A stretch of 64,000 nt of DNA from an uncultured Lachnospiraceae bacterium (GCA_947178145.1 CAMWXE010000004.1:1-64000); one strand, 5' to 3'. Positions 54,007-62,959 are shown, counted from the first letter of the stretch. Numbers and translations are program-made. The notes: generated by a model not told the origin, from the letters alone.

Positions 54007-55665
54007 TCAGCTCATCCTCCCGTTTTCCACACAATATACAGCATCGGCAATCCGCATGGTGGACTGTCGGTGGGACACCAGCACTACTGTTCTATCTCCG
54101 CGCTCCTCGCCGAGGGATTTCAGGATAACTGCCTCATTTAAGCTGTCGAGATTACTCGTGGGCTCGTCGAGAAGCAGAAACGGTGCATCATGCAGAAACG
54201 CTCTCGCAAGTCCCAGGCGCTGTCTCTCCCCGCCCGAAAGGGTGTCGCCAAGCTCCCCTACAGGCGTATCATACCCCTGCGGTAAGCTCATGATAAAATC
54301 ATGGATCGATGCCTTTTTGCAGGCCGCTATGATTTCCTCCTCCGTGGCGTCCAGCCTGGCTATCCGCAGATTATTTTTGATACTGTCATGAAATAAATGC
54401 GTCTCCTGCGTCATAAAACTTTCCATATCCCTCAGATCAGAGGTATTTATATCCGCTACATCCCTGCCGGAAATTTTCACACTTCCACCCTGCACGTTCC
54501 AAAACCGCATAAACAGCTTCAGCAAAGTAGACTTCCCACTTCCGCTCTTTCCCACAATTCCAGTCACGCCGCCCCTGGGAATCTGCAGCGATACCTTGTC
54601 CAAAACTGTTTCTCCGCCGTAAGAAAAAGTCACATGCTCTGCCGCTGCCCTGTCGAACACTGTCTTTTCTCTGCCAGACACTTCCTCCACCACGGGCGTC
54701 TCATCCAAAATGTCAAGCACTCTGTTTCCGGCCGCAAAAGTGTTCTGCAGCGTACTGCCAAGATTCGCCAGAGCTGTCACCGGACCAAACGAGGAAAACA
54801 GGGCAATCGTTGGAATCAGTACCCCCGAAAAATCTACAATACCATTCTGATATAACCTGGAGGACAAAAACAGCATTCCCAAATCAAAAAGCAGAATTAC
54901 CGTGTTTGCTGCCGCCATATTTCTTCCTGTCATGCGTTTCATCCGCTCCTCGTCACCAGACAGCGCTTCCGTCTTTGCGTTCATACTGGCAAGGCGTGCC
55001 TCCCCCTGTCCGTACTGGATTGTCTCCGATAGTCCCCTCAGACTGTCGAGGACAAAACTGCTCAGTTCCCCGGACTTTGTGCGAAAAGCCATTCCATATC
55101 CGCTGCTCAGTCTTGAAGTAATCAGCGGAATCACAATGCCCACCATGATATATGCCAAAAGTGCCCATATTCCCAATACCAGATGAAAAGAACCGATAAA
55201 CCAGCACAGAATAACTGTAAACAATGCGGCAATCGCCACAGGTGAGATTGTGTGTGCATAAAATACTTCCAACAATTCAATATCTGAAGTAATCACTGAA
55301 ATCAGATCGCCCTTATCCCTGCCCTCCAGCTTTGCCGGGCAGAGTCTGCGCAGGGCGCGGAAAACCTTGTCACGAATCAGTGCCAGCAATTTGAACGCAA
55401 TAAAATGATTGCACGCCTGTTCCGCATAGCGCAGCACCGCGCGCACCACCGCAAACACAACGACGCAGACAAACACTGCTGGCAGGGAAAGCACGGTATC
55501 AAACCCCAGCAGTCCGAGCACAGCGAATCCGCCCAAAATTGTAATAAATGCAGCACAGAGATGACCAATCAGCCCCATGACCACCGCCAGAACCATAAAT
55601 CCCACAAGCGGCCTCACAAGACCGATCAGCCTTGTCATCACCGCAAATCCACTCCGCCTTGTCAT
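54007..55665 (-). CDS. CydC-like ABC exporter half
   Basis: This 552-residue ABC exporter has about six membrane segments (first 300 residues). The ATPase has Walker A GKSGSGKSTLLK, signature LSGGERQR, Walker B LLLDEPTSNLD and VSHRQST. It overlaps the previous gene by 4 bp (ATGA), so it forms a heterodimer with the 55662-57410 product. Similar to CydC, but no cytochrome bd genes are nearby, so thiol export for cytochrome assembly is uncertain. It converges on the SPL gene with only 5 bp between and no visible terminator. Confidence 0.88.
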   Translation of the reverse strand: MTRRSGFAVMTRLIGLVRPLVGFMVLAVVMGLIGHLCAAFITILGGFAVLGLLGFDTVLSLPAVFVCVVVFAVVRAVLRYAEQACNHFIAFKLLALIRDKVFRALRRLCPAKLEGRDKGDLISVITSDIELLEVFYAHTISPVAIAALFTVILCWFIGSFHLVLGIWALLAYIMVGIVIPLITSRLSSGYGMAFRTKSGELSSFVLDSLRGLSETIQYGQGEARLASMNAKTEALSGDEERMKRMTGRNMAAANTVILLFDLGMLFLSSRLYQNGIVDFSGVLIPTIALFSSFGPVTALANLGSTLQNTFAAGNRVLDILDETPVVEEVSGREKTVFDRAAAEHVTFSYGGETVLDKVSLQIPRGGVTGIVGKSGSGKSTLLKLFMRFWNVQGGSVKISGRDVADINTSDLRDMESFMTQETHLFHDSIKNNLRIARLDATEEEIIAACKKASIHDFIMSLPQGYDTPVGELGDTLSGGERQRLGLARAFLHDAPFLLLDEPTSNLDSLNEAVILKSLGEERGDRTVVLVSHRQSTMRIADAVYCVENGRMS

Positions 55666-57410
55666 CCTGCCGCACCATCCTTTCTGTAATTTTCAAGACT
55701 CTGTTGGGCATTCCACAGCCCTGCGTAAATGCCATCCTCCGCAAGCAGCTCCTCATGCCTGCCGCTCTCCACAACACGCCCCTGATCCATCACATAGATG
55801 TTGTCGGAATCTGTCACATTCGCAAGGCGATGCGAAATAAGAATCACGGTCTTCCTGTGCGGCTTTGCCTTTGCCAGGGCGCAGATTTCCTGCATAATGT
55901 CATTCTCGCTCTCCACATCAATATTGGAAGTCGCCTCGTCAAAAATATAGACAGGACTGTCATGGAGCAGCGCCCTCGCAAGGGCCAGCCTCTGGCGCTG
56001 TCCGCCGGACAAATTCGATGCCCTTTCCATGAGAACTGTATCCAGCCCGTTTTCGCTTTTCAGGAAATCCGCCAGTTTCACACGCCCAAGCACCTCCCAC
56101 AGCTCTTCGTCTTGGGCCGTGGGCTTTCCCATCAGAAGATTATCCCGCACAGTCCCTTTCAATAAATAGCTCTGATGGCTGATATAAGTTATATTCTTCA
56201 TCAGGCTCGTTTCATCTAGGTCCCTGAATTCCACATCCCCCATTTTCACCGAACCCAGATAACCTTTGTTTCTTCCCATCAGAACAGCTGCCATGGTAGA
56301 TTTGCCGCAGCCGCTCTCCCCGACAATCGCGGTAAAACTGCCCTCCCGAAACACCATGCTGACACCGTGCAGCACTTCGCGGTCCTCATAGGAAAAACGC
56401 AGGCCGTCACATGTCATAGAATGCTCTTTGGGAACCTCCGTTGTCTTCCTGTCCGGCTCTGGCAGGTCCAGCAAATGAAAAATCTTGTCACTGGCTGCCA
56501 TCCCATTCATGGCAATATGAAAAAAACTGCCAAGCTGGCGCATGGGAATAAAGAAATCCGCCGCCAGCAGAATAATCAGAAGGCATCCGGCAAGCGAAAC
56601 TTTTGCCGCCCGAAACTGTGTCACTGCCATTATGACTCCCAATGCCGCACCGCCATATGCTATCAGGTCCATGATTGTGATGGAATTGAGCTGCATCGTC
56701 AGCACTTTCATGGTAATCTTGCGGAATTTTTCTGACTCCCGATTCATCTCCTCATTCTTGAACGCATCTGTCTGATAGATTTTAAGCGTGGTGAGTCCCT
56801 GCAGGTTTTCCAGAAAAGTATCTCCCAGCGCCGTGTACTGCCCCCAGTATTTTGACAGCAGCTTTTTTGCCCAGGTCTGCACTGCTGCTATCGCGATGGG
56901 AATCAGCGGGACACAGACCAGAAGGACCACGGCCGCAGGTACGCTCACAAAGCTGAGGTACACAAAAAGCGTGAGCGGCGCAAGCATCGCATAGAAAAAT
57001 TGCGGCAGATAAGCGCCAAAATATGTCTCAAGCTGATCCACACCCTCCACCGCCACCTGTACGACTTCCGATGTCTTCACCTGCTCATGATAGGAAGCCC
57101 CAAGCCGGAGCAGCTTTTTATAGATCATCTCACGCAGGGTTTTCTTCACGGCCTGGGAAGACAAATAGCCCATACGGCTCGAACCGACCGTACACGCCAG
57201 GCGGACAATCACGGCGGCGGCAGCCACCATGGCTGCTGATGCAATCCTCTTTGAATCCGCCTCCTTTGCTGCCAGCGATGCGAGCAGGTTTGTAATTACC
57301 GTCATCATGGCAATGTTTGCCGCGAGAGAGCACCACTGCAGTGCCACGTTTCCGGCCACATATTTTTTGCTCTCACTGACAGTGCCAATCAGTCTTTTGT
57401 TGATCATCAT
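55662..57410 (-). CDS. CydD-like ABC exporter half
   Basis: This 582-residue partner of the CydC-like protein has a membrane domain (about 1-310). The ATPase has Walker A GESGCGKST, signature LSGGQRQR, Walker B VYIFDEATSNID and LISHRLANV. It lies 5 bp after the HMA gene. Its place behind an HMA metal-binding protein and a DUF454 protein suggests a role in metal, haem or thiol handling; this is inference from neighbours. Confidence 0.88.
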   Translation of the reverse strand: MMINKRLIGTVSESKKYVAGNVALQWCSLAANIAMMTVITNLLASLAAKEADSKRIASAAMVAAAAVIVRLACTVGSSRMGYLSSQAVKKTLREMIYKKLLRLGASYHEQVKTSEVVQVAVEGVDQLETYFGAYLPQFFYAMLAPLTLFVYLSFVSVPAAVVLLVCVPLIPIAIAAVQTWAKKLLSKYWGQYTALGDTFLENLQGLTTLKIYQTDAFKNEEMNRESEKFRKITMKVLTMQLNSITIMDLIAYGGAALGVIMAVTQFRAAKVSLAGCLLIILLAADFFIPMRQLGSFFHIAMNGMAASDKIFHLLDLPEPDRKTTEVPKEHSMTCDGLRFSYEDREVLHGVSMVFREGSFTAIVGESGCGKSTMAAVLMGRNKGYLGSVKMGDVEFRDLDETSLMKNITYISHQSYLLKGTVRDNLLMGKPTAQDEELWEVLGRVKLADFLKSENGLDTVLMERASNLSGGQRQRLALARALLHDSPVYIFDEATSNIDVESENDIMQEICALAKAKPHRKTVILISHRLANVTDSDNIYVMDQGRVVESGRHEELLAEDGIYAGLWNAQQSLENYRKDGAAG

Positions 57411-57415
57411 AATGC

Positions 57416-57682
57416 CTACGCCTGTCCTTTCCTGCCAATGCCAAAAATTCCTTTCTTTTCATATGGTTCACTGCTCACCGATACCACATCATAACCAGCT
57501 GCTGCGACCACATTTTTCAACGCCTGTTCAGAGATGTCCTTCTCAGCAATGATAACTGTCTGTTTCTTTGTATGGGAACTCGTCACCTTTTTAACCGAAA
57601 ATGCATTCCTTACCGCCTCGTTGATATGTGCCTCGCACATGCCACAGGCCATCCCCTCTATTTCCGCTGTTATCTTAACCAT
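57416..57682 (-). CDS. HMA-domain metal-binding protein
   Basis: This 88-residue protein has a heavy-metal-associated fold with the metal site GMACGMCEAHI and a C-terminal tail KKGIFGIGRKGQA. Such proteins carry Cu(I) or similar soft metals, as CopZ does. GGAGG eight bases ahead selects ATG 57682. It sits between the DUF454 gene and the ABC pair. No copper ATPase is nearby, so the partner may be the ABC pair itself. Confidence 0.88.
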   Translation of the reverse strand: MVKITAEIEGMACGMCEAHINEAVRNAFSVKKVTSSHTKKQTVIIAEKDISEQALKNVVAAAGYDVVSVSSEPYEKKGIFGIGRKGQA

Positions 57683-57702
57683 AAAAACGACCTCCATTCA
57701 CT

Positions 57703-58092
57703 CTAAGCACACTCTTTTTCCGCTTTTATTGTCCTGACTCCAAGCATGAAATAGAGAATATGAAATACCCACACGAAGGCGAGAACCGCTCTCCCCACCG
57801 GAACCTGGTCCATCATGACAAATCCTGCCGACATCAGCACAGTCACTGTAACCATAATTTTGATTTTGGTTTTCCGTGTCATCCCCTTCCCCTTCACATA
57901 ACTTTCCAGGTTGTTTTTATACAGCTTTGTCCTGGTAAACCAGTTATGCAGGCGCTCCGAACTTCGCGCAAAGCAGAAGGCCGCAAGTAACAGAAACGGA
58001 ACTGTGGGAAGAATCGGAAGAACCACTCCGATTGCCCCGAAAACAACACCGACACAGCCAACGACTACCAATACAATTTTCCTAAGTTTCAT
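57703..58092 (-). CDS. DUF454 (YbaN-like) membrane protein
   Basis: This 129-residue protein has three or four hydrophobic segments (about 5-45, 75-95, 100-118) and the DUF454 signature GVVLPILPTVPFLLLAAFCF, then ARSSERLHNWF. Its molecular function is unknown; relatives often sit near haem or metal genes. GGAGG selects ATG 58092. It is the first gene of the operon and is preceded by a strong promoter with two dyads. Confidence 0.88.
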   Translation of the reverse strand: MKLRKIVLVVVGCVGVVFGAIGVVLPILPTVPFLLLAAFCFARSSERLHNWFTRTKLYKNNLESYVKGKGMTRKTKIKIMVTVTVLMSAGFVMMDQVPVGRAVLAFVWVFHILYFMLGVRTIKAEKECA

Positions 58093-58161
58093 TACAATCC
58101 TCCAATCTTCTTTTTCCCACTCTCTTTTCATAATATCTCTTATTTAATTCCCTAACACCTA

Positions 58162-58175
58162 TTAGCAGATGCTAA
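58162..58175. promoter_or_regulatory. Operator-like dyad 1 (TTAG-N6-CTAA)
   Basis: TTAGCAGATGCTAA is a near-perfect dyad in the leader of the DUF454 operon. It shares TTAG-N6-CTAA with dyad 2 and resembles DtxR/IdeR-type iron boxes. Confidence 0.5.
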
Positions 58176-58205
58176 CTACCAGTTTTAATAAATGCGGCCC
58201 CTTGC

Positions 58206-58221
58206 GTTAGTAGCCGCTAAC
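58206..58221. promoter_or_regulatory. Operator-like dyad 2 (GTTAG-N6-CTAAC)
   Basis: GTTAGTAGCCGCTAAC begins about 10 bp after the -10 box of the DUF454 promoter, over the predicted start site, where a repressor would block initiation. Confidence 0.55.
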
Positions 58222-58230
58222 TCATTTTAT

Positions 58231-58260
58231 AGTATAACGCCTTCCTCCTGTTTTTGTCAA
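58231..58260 (-). promoter_or_regulatory. Promoter of the DUF454-HMA-ABC operon
   Basis: On the minus strand, a consensus TTGACA (58255-58260) and TATACT (58231-58236) are 18 bp apart. The -35 box lies inside direct repeat copy 58252-58277. Confidence 0.75.
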
Positions 58261-58277
58261 TAGGATTTAGAGACTTC
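58252..58277. repeat. Direct repeat, copy 1 of unit 1
   Basis: These 26 bp (with TAGGATTTAGAGACTTC) recur at 60086-60111 with one mismatch. Both copies are followed, in the same order, by the 71-bp unit listed at 58301 and 60404. Confidence 0.75.
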
Positions 58278-58300
58278 CCAGGTTAAACTTATAAACCTGA

Positions 58301-58371
58301 TTTTTCACCATTTACTGCCATAAACGTAAAAATCCAGCCTTGAAGGGCTGGATTATATTACCATAATTTTT
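58301..58371. repeat. Direct repeat, copy 1 of unit 2
   Basis: These 71 bp match 60404-60474 at 68 positions. The copy contains a terminator hairpin and the last few codons of the dehydrogenase gene that is intact at 60456. It is therefore a duplicated 3' gene end, now placed after the AAA-ATPase gene. Confidence 0.8.
58331..58354 (-). terminator. Intrinsic terminator of the AAA-ATPase gene
   Basis: On the minus strand AATCCAGCC-CTTCAA-GGCTGGATT is followed by TTTTA. It is a copy of the dehydrogenase operon terminator. Confidence 0.8.
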
Positions 58372-58396
58372 GTGTGCATTATTTAACTTTCAAAGA

Positions 58397-59983
58397 TTAC
58401 ACAACCGCTTCCACAATTGTTTTGTCTCCAATCTGAATTTCTTTTACTCCTGTTTTCTTATCTTTGTTAAAGTTAAAACTAAGCATATATCCTATGTCCT
58501 TGTGGTAGTAATCCAAATAATCCGTAAGCTGCTTCTCACCTCTTTCATTGTATTCACTGCCATGCCAGATTTTGAGTTCGACAATAAACTGTTCGCCAAG
58601 ATAATCCACTATAACATCTGTACGTCTTTCATCCCTTGTTTGTGCTTCAATGTAATAATTTCCTGTGCCGTTAATAATAGGTTTTAAATAGATCAGAAAA
58701 ATCTTTCGTCCGTATTTCTCAATAAACTTCGCATCCTTTTGACTGCATATTTCATTGAAGTACTCAACAAACTTTTTCAAAACAAGCGTCATGTCAAGCA
58801 TGTTATCCTTTATAAATCCAATTCTGTCACTTCCGCCCTGGGCATAGACATCACTACCCGATTCTTCCGCCATAAACAGGTTCAATAAACACAGTTCAAA
58901 CATCCTGTTCGCTATTGACACACGGCCGTCTTCTTCCTTCAAAAAGCCAAACATAAGCCCAAGACTAATAGATTTTTGTTCAGGGCTAAATGTCACTTTC
59001 CTTCCGCGATATATAATGTCTTCTATCATATCACGCAGGTCTTTATAAATATCAAGCTGCTTTGTCATATTTTCAAACAACGGCGAACTTTTTTTCAATA
59101 TCATGGCTACCGCTTTTTCGACACCTTCCTTAGTCCAAGTCTTCTGTATTGTTTCAAAGTGCTCAGTTCCAATAATCTTTTCGTCAAGCTGTTTGCATAT
59201 GGACGAGGTAAGGACAGGATAACCTGATGTATATTGGTATATCGTTTCCGCCACTTCTTTTATATCCATCCCTGTCTGATTGTCTGACTCGTATTCTTCT
59301 AGCATTTTGGCAATCTGTAACGCAGAAAAATTCATATCAATATCAAAGTCAGCAGCTATGTTCCAGGGACTGTTATACTGGTGTTCTGAATCAGAGCGCA
59401 GTTTTAATTTCAAGTTTTTTATGTCATACACTCCTGCCAGGATTACGGAGTGGAAAATCGGCGTTTCATCGCGATTTAAATAATATTTTCTAAGAAGTGC
59501 CAAAAAATCAATAAACACCTGATTATTACCTGCACTGTCAACCTCGTCAATCATCAGCACGATCGGACGCGGACTTTTCTCACACAAACTGCTTAACCGC
59601 ACAAACAAATCTTTTAAACCGATATCGTGTCTTTCACGAATCTGATCCAGTGGTTCCAGCAATTCCTTCATGCTGCTTATTTCCGTCATTTTAAACGCTC
59701 TGACAAGAACATCCGCAAATGCACGCGTAAAAGTCAGCGCATCTGCAAATTCTTCCGTTCCAAGTTCCTGAAAGTCCAATGATGCAACAATATATTCTCC
59801 CTTTAAATATTGTTTTAAAGCCTTAAGTGTCGTAGTCTTTCCATATTGACGACCTCTGTTGATAACAAAATAGCTTCCGTAATCTACAAAGTTTTCCTTA
59901 ATCTTCTCCAGCCTGCTGTCCAGTCGTACCATGTAATGTCTTTCCGGACTACATGAACCTGTTATGTTAAACCTGCGTTTCAT
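58397..59983 (-). CDS. AAA-ATPase with C-terminal PD-(D/E)XK domain
   Basis: This 528-residue protein has an N-terminal ATPase domain with P-loop INRGRQYGKTTTLKAL (near 44-51) and Walker B IVLMIDEVDSAG (near 145-149). A C-terminal PD-(D/E)XK-like domain carries RRTDVIVDYLGEQFIVELK (D...E-x-K). The architecture belongs to a widely scattered family with frequent copies in Lachnospiraceae and unknown cellular role; defence or mobile functions have been proposed for relatives, not shown here. GGAGG selects ATG 59983. It is more AT-rich than its neighbours and is flanked by direct repeats, which suggests insertion. Confidence 0.85.
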   Translation of the reverse strand: MKRRFNITGSCSPERHYMVRLDSRLEKIKENFVDYGSYFVINRGRQYGKTTTLKALKQYLKGEYIVASLDFQELGTEEFADALTFTRAFADVLVRAFKMTEISSMKELLEPLDQIRERHDIGLKDLFVRLSSLCEKSPRPIVLMIDEVDSAGNNQVFIDFLALLRKYYLNRDETPIFHSVILAGVYDIKNLKLKLRSDSEHQYNSPWNIAADFDIDMNFSALQIAKMLEEYESDNQTGMDIKEVAETIYQYTSGYPVLTSSICKQLDEKIIGTEHFETIQKTWTKEGVEKAVAMILKKSSPLFENMTKQLDIYKDLRDMIEDIIYRGRKVTFSPEQKSISLGLMFGFLKEEDGRVSIANRMFELCLLNLFMAEESGSDVYAQGGSDRIGFIKDNMLDMTLVLKKFVEYFNEICSQKDAKFIEKYGRKIFLIYLKPIINGTGNYYIEAQTRDERRTDVIVDYLGEQFIVELKIWHGSEYNERGEKQLTDYLDYYHKDIGYMLSFNFNKDKKTGVKEIQIGDKTIVEAVV

Positions 59984-60085
59984 TCCGTTATCCTCCATCG
60001 CCAGTGCAGTTATTATGTATTCATTCTAGCATTATGCCTGGAATGTGTAAATAAAAAAATCAGTTTACAAGTGTTGAAAACGGGA

Positions 60086-60111
60086 TTTTGTCAGTAGGAT
60101 TTAGAGACTTC
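60086..60111. repeat. Direct repeat, copy 2 of unit 1
   Basis: It matches 58252-58277 at 25 of 26 positions and lies upstream of the BFD-like gene. Confidence 0.75.
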
Positions 60112-60189
60112 TTGCGTGAAAGCAATACTGCCAAATACATATTTCCTTTCAATCTGCACATACTATCACAGAAAGGATGGTGCTAATAT

Positions 60190-60381
60190 ATGAATCTTGA
60201 CAAAGTTGTCTGTTATTGTATGAATGTTACCAGCGGTATGATCAAAAATGCGATTGATAACGGAGCCAATACTTTAGAAGAAGTTCAATCCGCGACTGGT
60301 GCAGGAACAGTATGTGGTTCCTGTTTGGACAATGTGCAGCGCCTTGTGGAACAATTTGTTGCAGAGCGTGCGGATAAGTGA
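60190..60381 (+). CDS. BFD-like [2Fe-2S]-binding protein
   Basis: This 63-residue protein is of the bacterioferritin-associated ferredoxin type. It has Cys pairs VVCYCMNVTSGMI (C-x-C) and GTVCGSCLDNVQ (C-x2-C) that should hold a [2Fe-2S] cluster. Family members take part in iron release from bacterioferritin or serve as small redox or iron sensors. AAAGGA precedes ATG 60190 with a long spacer. It is monocistronic and converges on the dehydrogenase gene. Confidence 0.85.
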   Translation: MNLDKVVCYCMNVTSGMIKNAIDNGANTLEEVQSATGAGTVCGSCLDNVQRLVEQFVAERADK

Positions 60382-60403
60382 TTTTGAATGGTACCATACA
60401 ACA

Positions 60404-60474
60404 TTTTTCACCATTCACTGCCATAAACGTAAAAATCCAGCCTTGATGGGCTGGATCATATTACCATAATTTTT
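60404..60474. repeat. Direct repeat, copy 2 of unit 2 (with terminator)
   Basis: This is the parental copy: it holds the end of the dehydrogenase gene (stop at 60456-60458). It also holds the hairpin GATCCAGCC/GGCTGGATT, whose stem includes the stop codon and which is followed by TTTTT on the minus strand. It is 68/71 identical to 58301-58371. Confidence 0.8.
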
Positions 60475-61499
60475 ATGTAATCCTCCGTTTTATTTTTCAT
60501 GAGCTGCAGCCCATACTCCAGTTCTTCTATCGGCAGTCTGTGTGTAATCAGTTTTTCCGGTGAAATCTGTTGGCGGGAAATCCTGTCAAGGACAAAATGC
60601 CAGTCATCACCGGGCTCATGTGTAAAGGAAGAATTCCATGTTCCAGTAATTACAAGCTGATTTCTTAGGACTTTCCAGTAAGTATCCCTGTCAAGTGCCA
60701 TATCTGCATTTGGGTTTCCTACAAGGCAGACCCGCCCCTCAGGCGCCGCTAATCTAACCGCTTGAACAAATGTTTCATTCCTGCCGACACATTCATATAC
60801 AACATCTGCTCCTGCACCGTCTGTATGCTTTTGAATCCACTCTGCTGCATTCTGTTCCCTGCTGTCACAGTAATTTCGTTCGTCCAGACCTATTTTCCGG
60901 ACAATCTGTTTTTGAAATGCCTTATTCCCCACTGCCAGAATATTGCGAATCCCTGCGTCCACTAAAAACATTACAAGGAGCATCCCTATTGTGCCAAGAC
61001 CATAAACAACAACGGTATCATCCTGACAAATCTGCCCCCTGCGCATTGCGTGGACTGCTACTGCCATAGGTTCAAGCATTGCGGCCTCTGCAAAAGACAC
61101 ATTTGCAGGCAGTTCTATCAGATTCCATTCCGGAACCGCTACATATTCCGCAAATCCCCCGTTTCTGCGTGAACCTAAATAACTGTACTGCCTGCACAAC
61201 TCATATTGCTGCTTCCAGCAGGGGGCACATTCCCTGCATGGAATTAATGGAAATATCCCAACGCGCTTCCCTTCCCATTTTCTGTCAGCGAACTTTCCTG
61301 TCCTTTCCACCACACCAGAAAATTCGTGTCCGGGTATCAGCGGATGCGTATGTGCACCTGTTTGATAGATTCTTGGAATGTCAGAGCCGCAGATACCTGC
61401 TGCCTGCACTGAAACAAGCACTTCATTCCCTTTTGGCTGTGGTTTCTCCACTTCCTCAAGACGGATATCATCCGCACCATACAAAACCCATGCTTTCAT
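60456..61499 (-). CDS. Zinc-dependent alditol-phosphate dehydrogenase (GatD/TarJ-like)
   Basis: This 347-residue medium-chain dehydrogenase has the catalytic zinc ligands GICGSD and PGHEFSG, structural-zinc cysteines in CRECAPCWKQQYELC, and the cofactor motif VYGLGTIGMLLVMFLVDAG. It resembles galactitol-1-phosphate dehydrogenases and the ribulose-5-phosphate reductase TarJ. Position behind an IspD/TarI-like cytidylyltransferase supports reduction of a keto-pentose phosphate to an alditol phosphate. AAGGAG precedes ATG 61499. It is the last gene of the cluster. Confidence 0.85.
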   Translation of the reverse strand: MKAWVLYGADDIRLEEVEKPQPKGNEVLVSVQAAGICGSDIPRIYQTGAHTHPLIPGHEFSGVVERTGKFADRKWEGKRVGIFPLIPCRECAPCWKQQYELCRQYSYLGSRRNGGFAEYVAVPEWNLIELPANVSFAEAAMLEPMAVAVHAMRRGQICQDDTVVVYGLGTIGMLLVMFLVDAGIRNILAVGNKAFQKQIVRKIGLDERNYCDSREQNAAEWIQKHTDGAGADVVYECVGRNETFVQAVRLAAPEGRVCLVGNPNADMALDRDTYWKVLRNQLVITGTWNSSFTHEPGDDWHFVLDRISRQQISPEKLITHRLPIEELEYGLQLMKNKTEDYIKIMVI

Positions 61500-61528
61500 C
61501 TCTTACTCCTTGCCTGTCAGACCATTGC

Positions 61529-62245
61529 TCAGACGGCCTGCCGTTTCATCATTTCACAAAAACGCTCCATGTCGTCCTTTGTTGTTATCTTAAAATTCTT
61601 CTCGTCACCCGGGATCATAATAATGTCCATCCCTGCCATAACAGCAGGTTCTGTCGAACCATTCACCGCACATATCCTGTCCGGTAAAAGCCTCCTGTTC
61701 GCTTCATAATACCTGCCTATCCTGAAAGTTTCCGGCGCCTGTCCCGCATATATTTTGCTCCTGTCAAGTAATGCACTGATCTTTGCACCATCTTCACTTT
61801 TGTACACCGTGTCCTTCATGGAAAGCACTGGAAGGACACCGTCATGTCCTTCTACTGCATTCAGACTGTCTGTTATCATCTGTGCAGAAATCATCGGTCT
61901 TGCCGCATCATGGATCATTACAACATCTGAATCAGATGTATATCGGATAATGTCCTCCATTCCATGATATATCGAAAGCTGTCTGTTCTCCCCTGGTTCA
62001 GAAAAACCGTGGAACTTCCTTGTGCAGTCTTCTGGGAGATGACCATATTTTTCAAGGCATTTCAGAATTACTCTGTGCCACTGCCTGTCTGCCACAATCT
62101 GGATAGCATCAATCTTGTTATGTTTTATAAACTGCTCTATACAGTAAGAAATAACCGGACGGTCATCGACCTCAATATACTGTTTGGGAACATCTGATCC
62201 AAGACGTGTACCTGTACCGCCTGATAAAATCAGCGCAACATTCAT
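61529..62245 (-). CDS. IspD/TarI-family cytidylyltransferase
   Basis: This 238-residue nucleotidyltransferase has LSGGTGTRLGSDVPKQYIEV, IHDAARPMIS, GQAPETFR and FKITTKDDMERF. The family contains IspD (MEP route) and TarI (CDP-ribitol). Neighbours are an alditol-type dehydrogenase and a pentulose-phosphate epimerase, not isoprenoid genes, so activation of an alditol phosphate with CTP is the better reading. GGAGG precedes ATG 62245. Confidence 0.85.
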   Translation of the reverse strand: MNVALILSGGTGTRLGSDVPKQYIEVDDRPVISYCIEQFIKHNKIDAIQIVADRQWHRVILKCLEKYGHLPEDCTRKFHGFSEPGENRQLSIYHGMEDIIRYTSDSDVVMIHDAARPMISAQMITDSLNAVEGHDGVLPVLSMKDTVYKSEDGAKISALLDRSKIYAGQAPETFRIGRYYEANRRLLPDRICAVNGSTEPAVMAGMDIIMIPGDEKNFKITTKDDMERFCEMMKRQAV

Positions 62246-62278
62246 ACATACCCTCCAAAAAACTGATGCAAATTACTC

Positions 62279-62959
62279 TCATTTGTCCGCATTGCTGTCA
62301 TCACAGTACTGGCGGATTTCCTGTATGACTTCCTTATAAGATTTTCCTTTTCCGAACAGAAGCGTCGTACCAAGCACGAAGCCATCCATCCCAAGTGGTG
62401 CAAATTTCAGAATCTTATCTGCACTGCATGCACCATCCCAGTAAGTCCTGAATCGCATCTCATCTTTTAGGTTCAACAGGCGTGTTATCTTTTTCCCGAC
62501 ATAGGGCATGTACATCTGTCCTGCGTTTCCGGGATTGACCGTCATGATCAAGACTTTTTTGACAATGCGAAGCATTTCATAAACTGTTTCCACGCTTGTC
62601 CCCGGATTAATGGCTATACCTGGAACCATCCCTGCGTCGATGATCTTCTGCAGGGTTGTGGATGGATGATACTCTGCCTCCGGGTGGATGTAAACAGTGT
62701 CGCCAGGTCTCAGATTCTTTAAAAACAATTGTACATTGTTGTTTGGATGCTCAATCATCAAATGCACATCAAGTGGCTTTTTCGTCGCACTGGCTATGTA
62801 TTTCATGTCGTTTAATGACATGGCAAAGTTTGGCACAAAGCGTCCATCCATGATATCAATATGGAAGGAGTCGATGCCGCCCTCGTCAAGTTCTTTGATT
62901 TCTTTCTCTAAGTTGCCATAGTTGGCACACATCAGTGATGCGGTAAGTTCAAAGTTCAT
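62279..62959 (-). CDS. Ribulose-phosphate 3-epimerase-like protein
   Basis: This 226-residue TIM-barrel protein has the Rpe metal and catalytic residues: FHIDIMDGRFVPNFAMS, LDVHLMIEHP, VNPGNAGQMY and a WDGACSADK block replacing the usual VDGGI. The Asp is kept but the surroundings differ from housekeeping Rpe. It would interconvert ribulose 5-phosphate and xylulose 5-phosphate or a similar pair. AGGAG precedes ATG 62959. It is within the cell-surface sugar cluster and is probably a dedicated paralogue. Confidence 0.85.
   Translation of the reverse strand: MNFELTASLMCANYGNLEKEIKELDEGGIDSFHIDIMDGRFVPNFAMSLNDMKYIASATKKPLDVHLMIEHPNNNVQLFLKNLRPGDTVYIHPEAEYHPSTTLQKIIDAGMVPGIAINPGTSVETVYEMLRIVKKVLIMTVNPGNAGQMYMPYVGKKITRLLNLKDEMRFRTYWDGACSADKILKFAPLGMDGFVLGTTLLFGKGKSYKEVIQEIRQYCDDSNADK

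Noticed and set aside
61529-62245. Assignment as housekeeping ispD of the MEP pathway
   Set aside because: Sequence family fits, but the neighbours are alditol-type and epimerase genes rather than isoprenoid genes; ispD remains possible only if no other copy exists in the genome.
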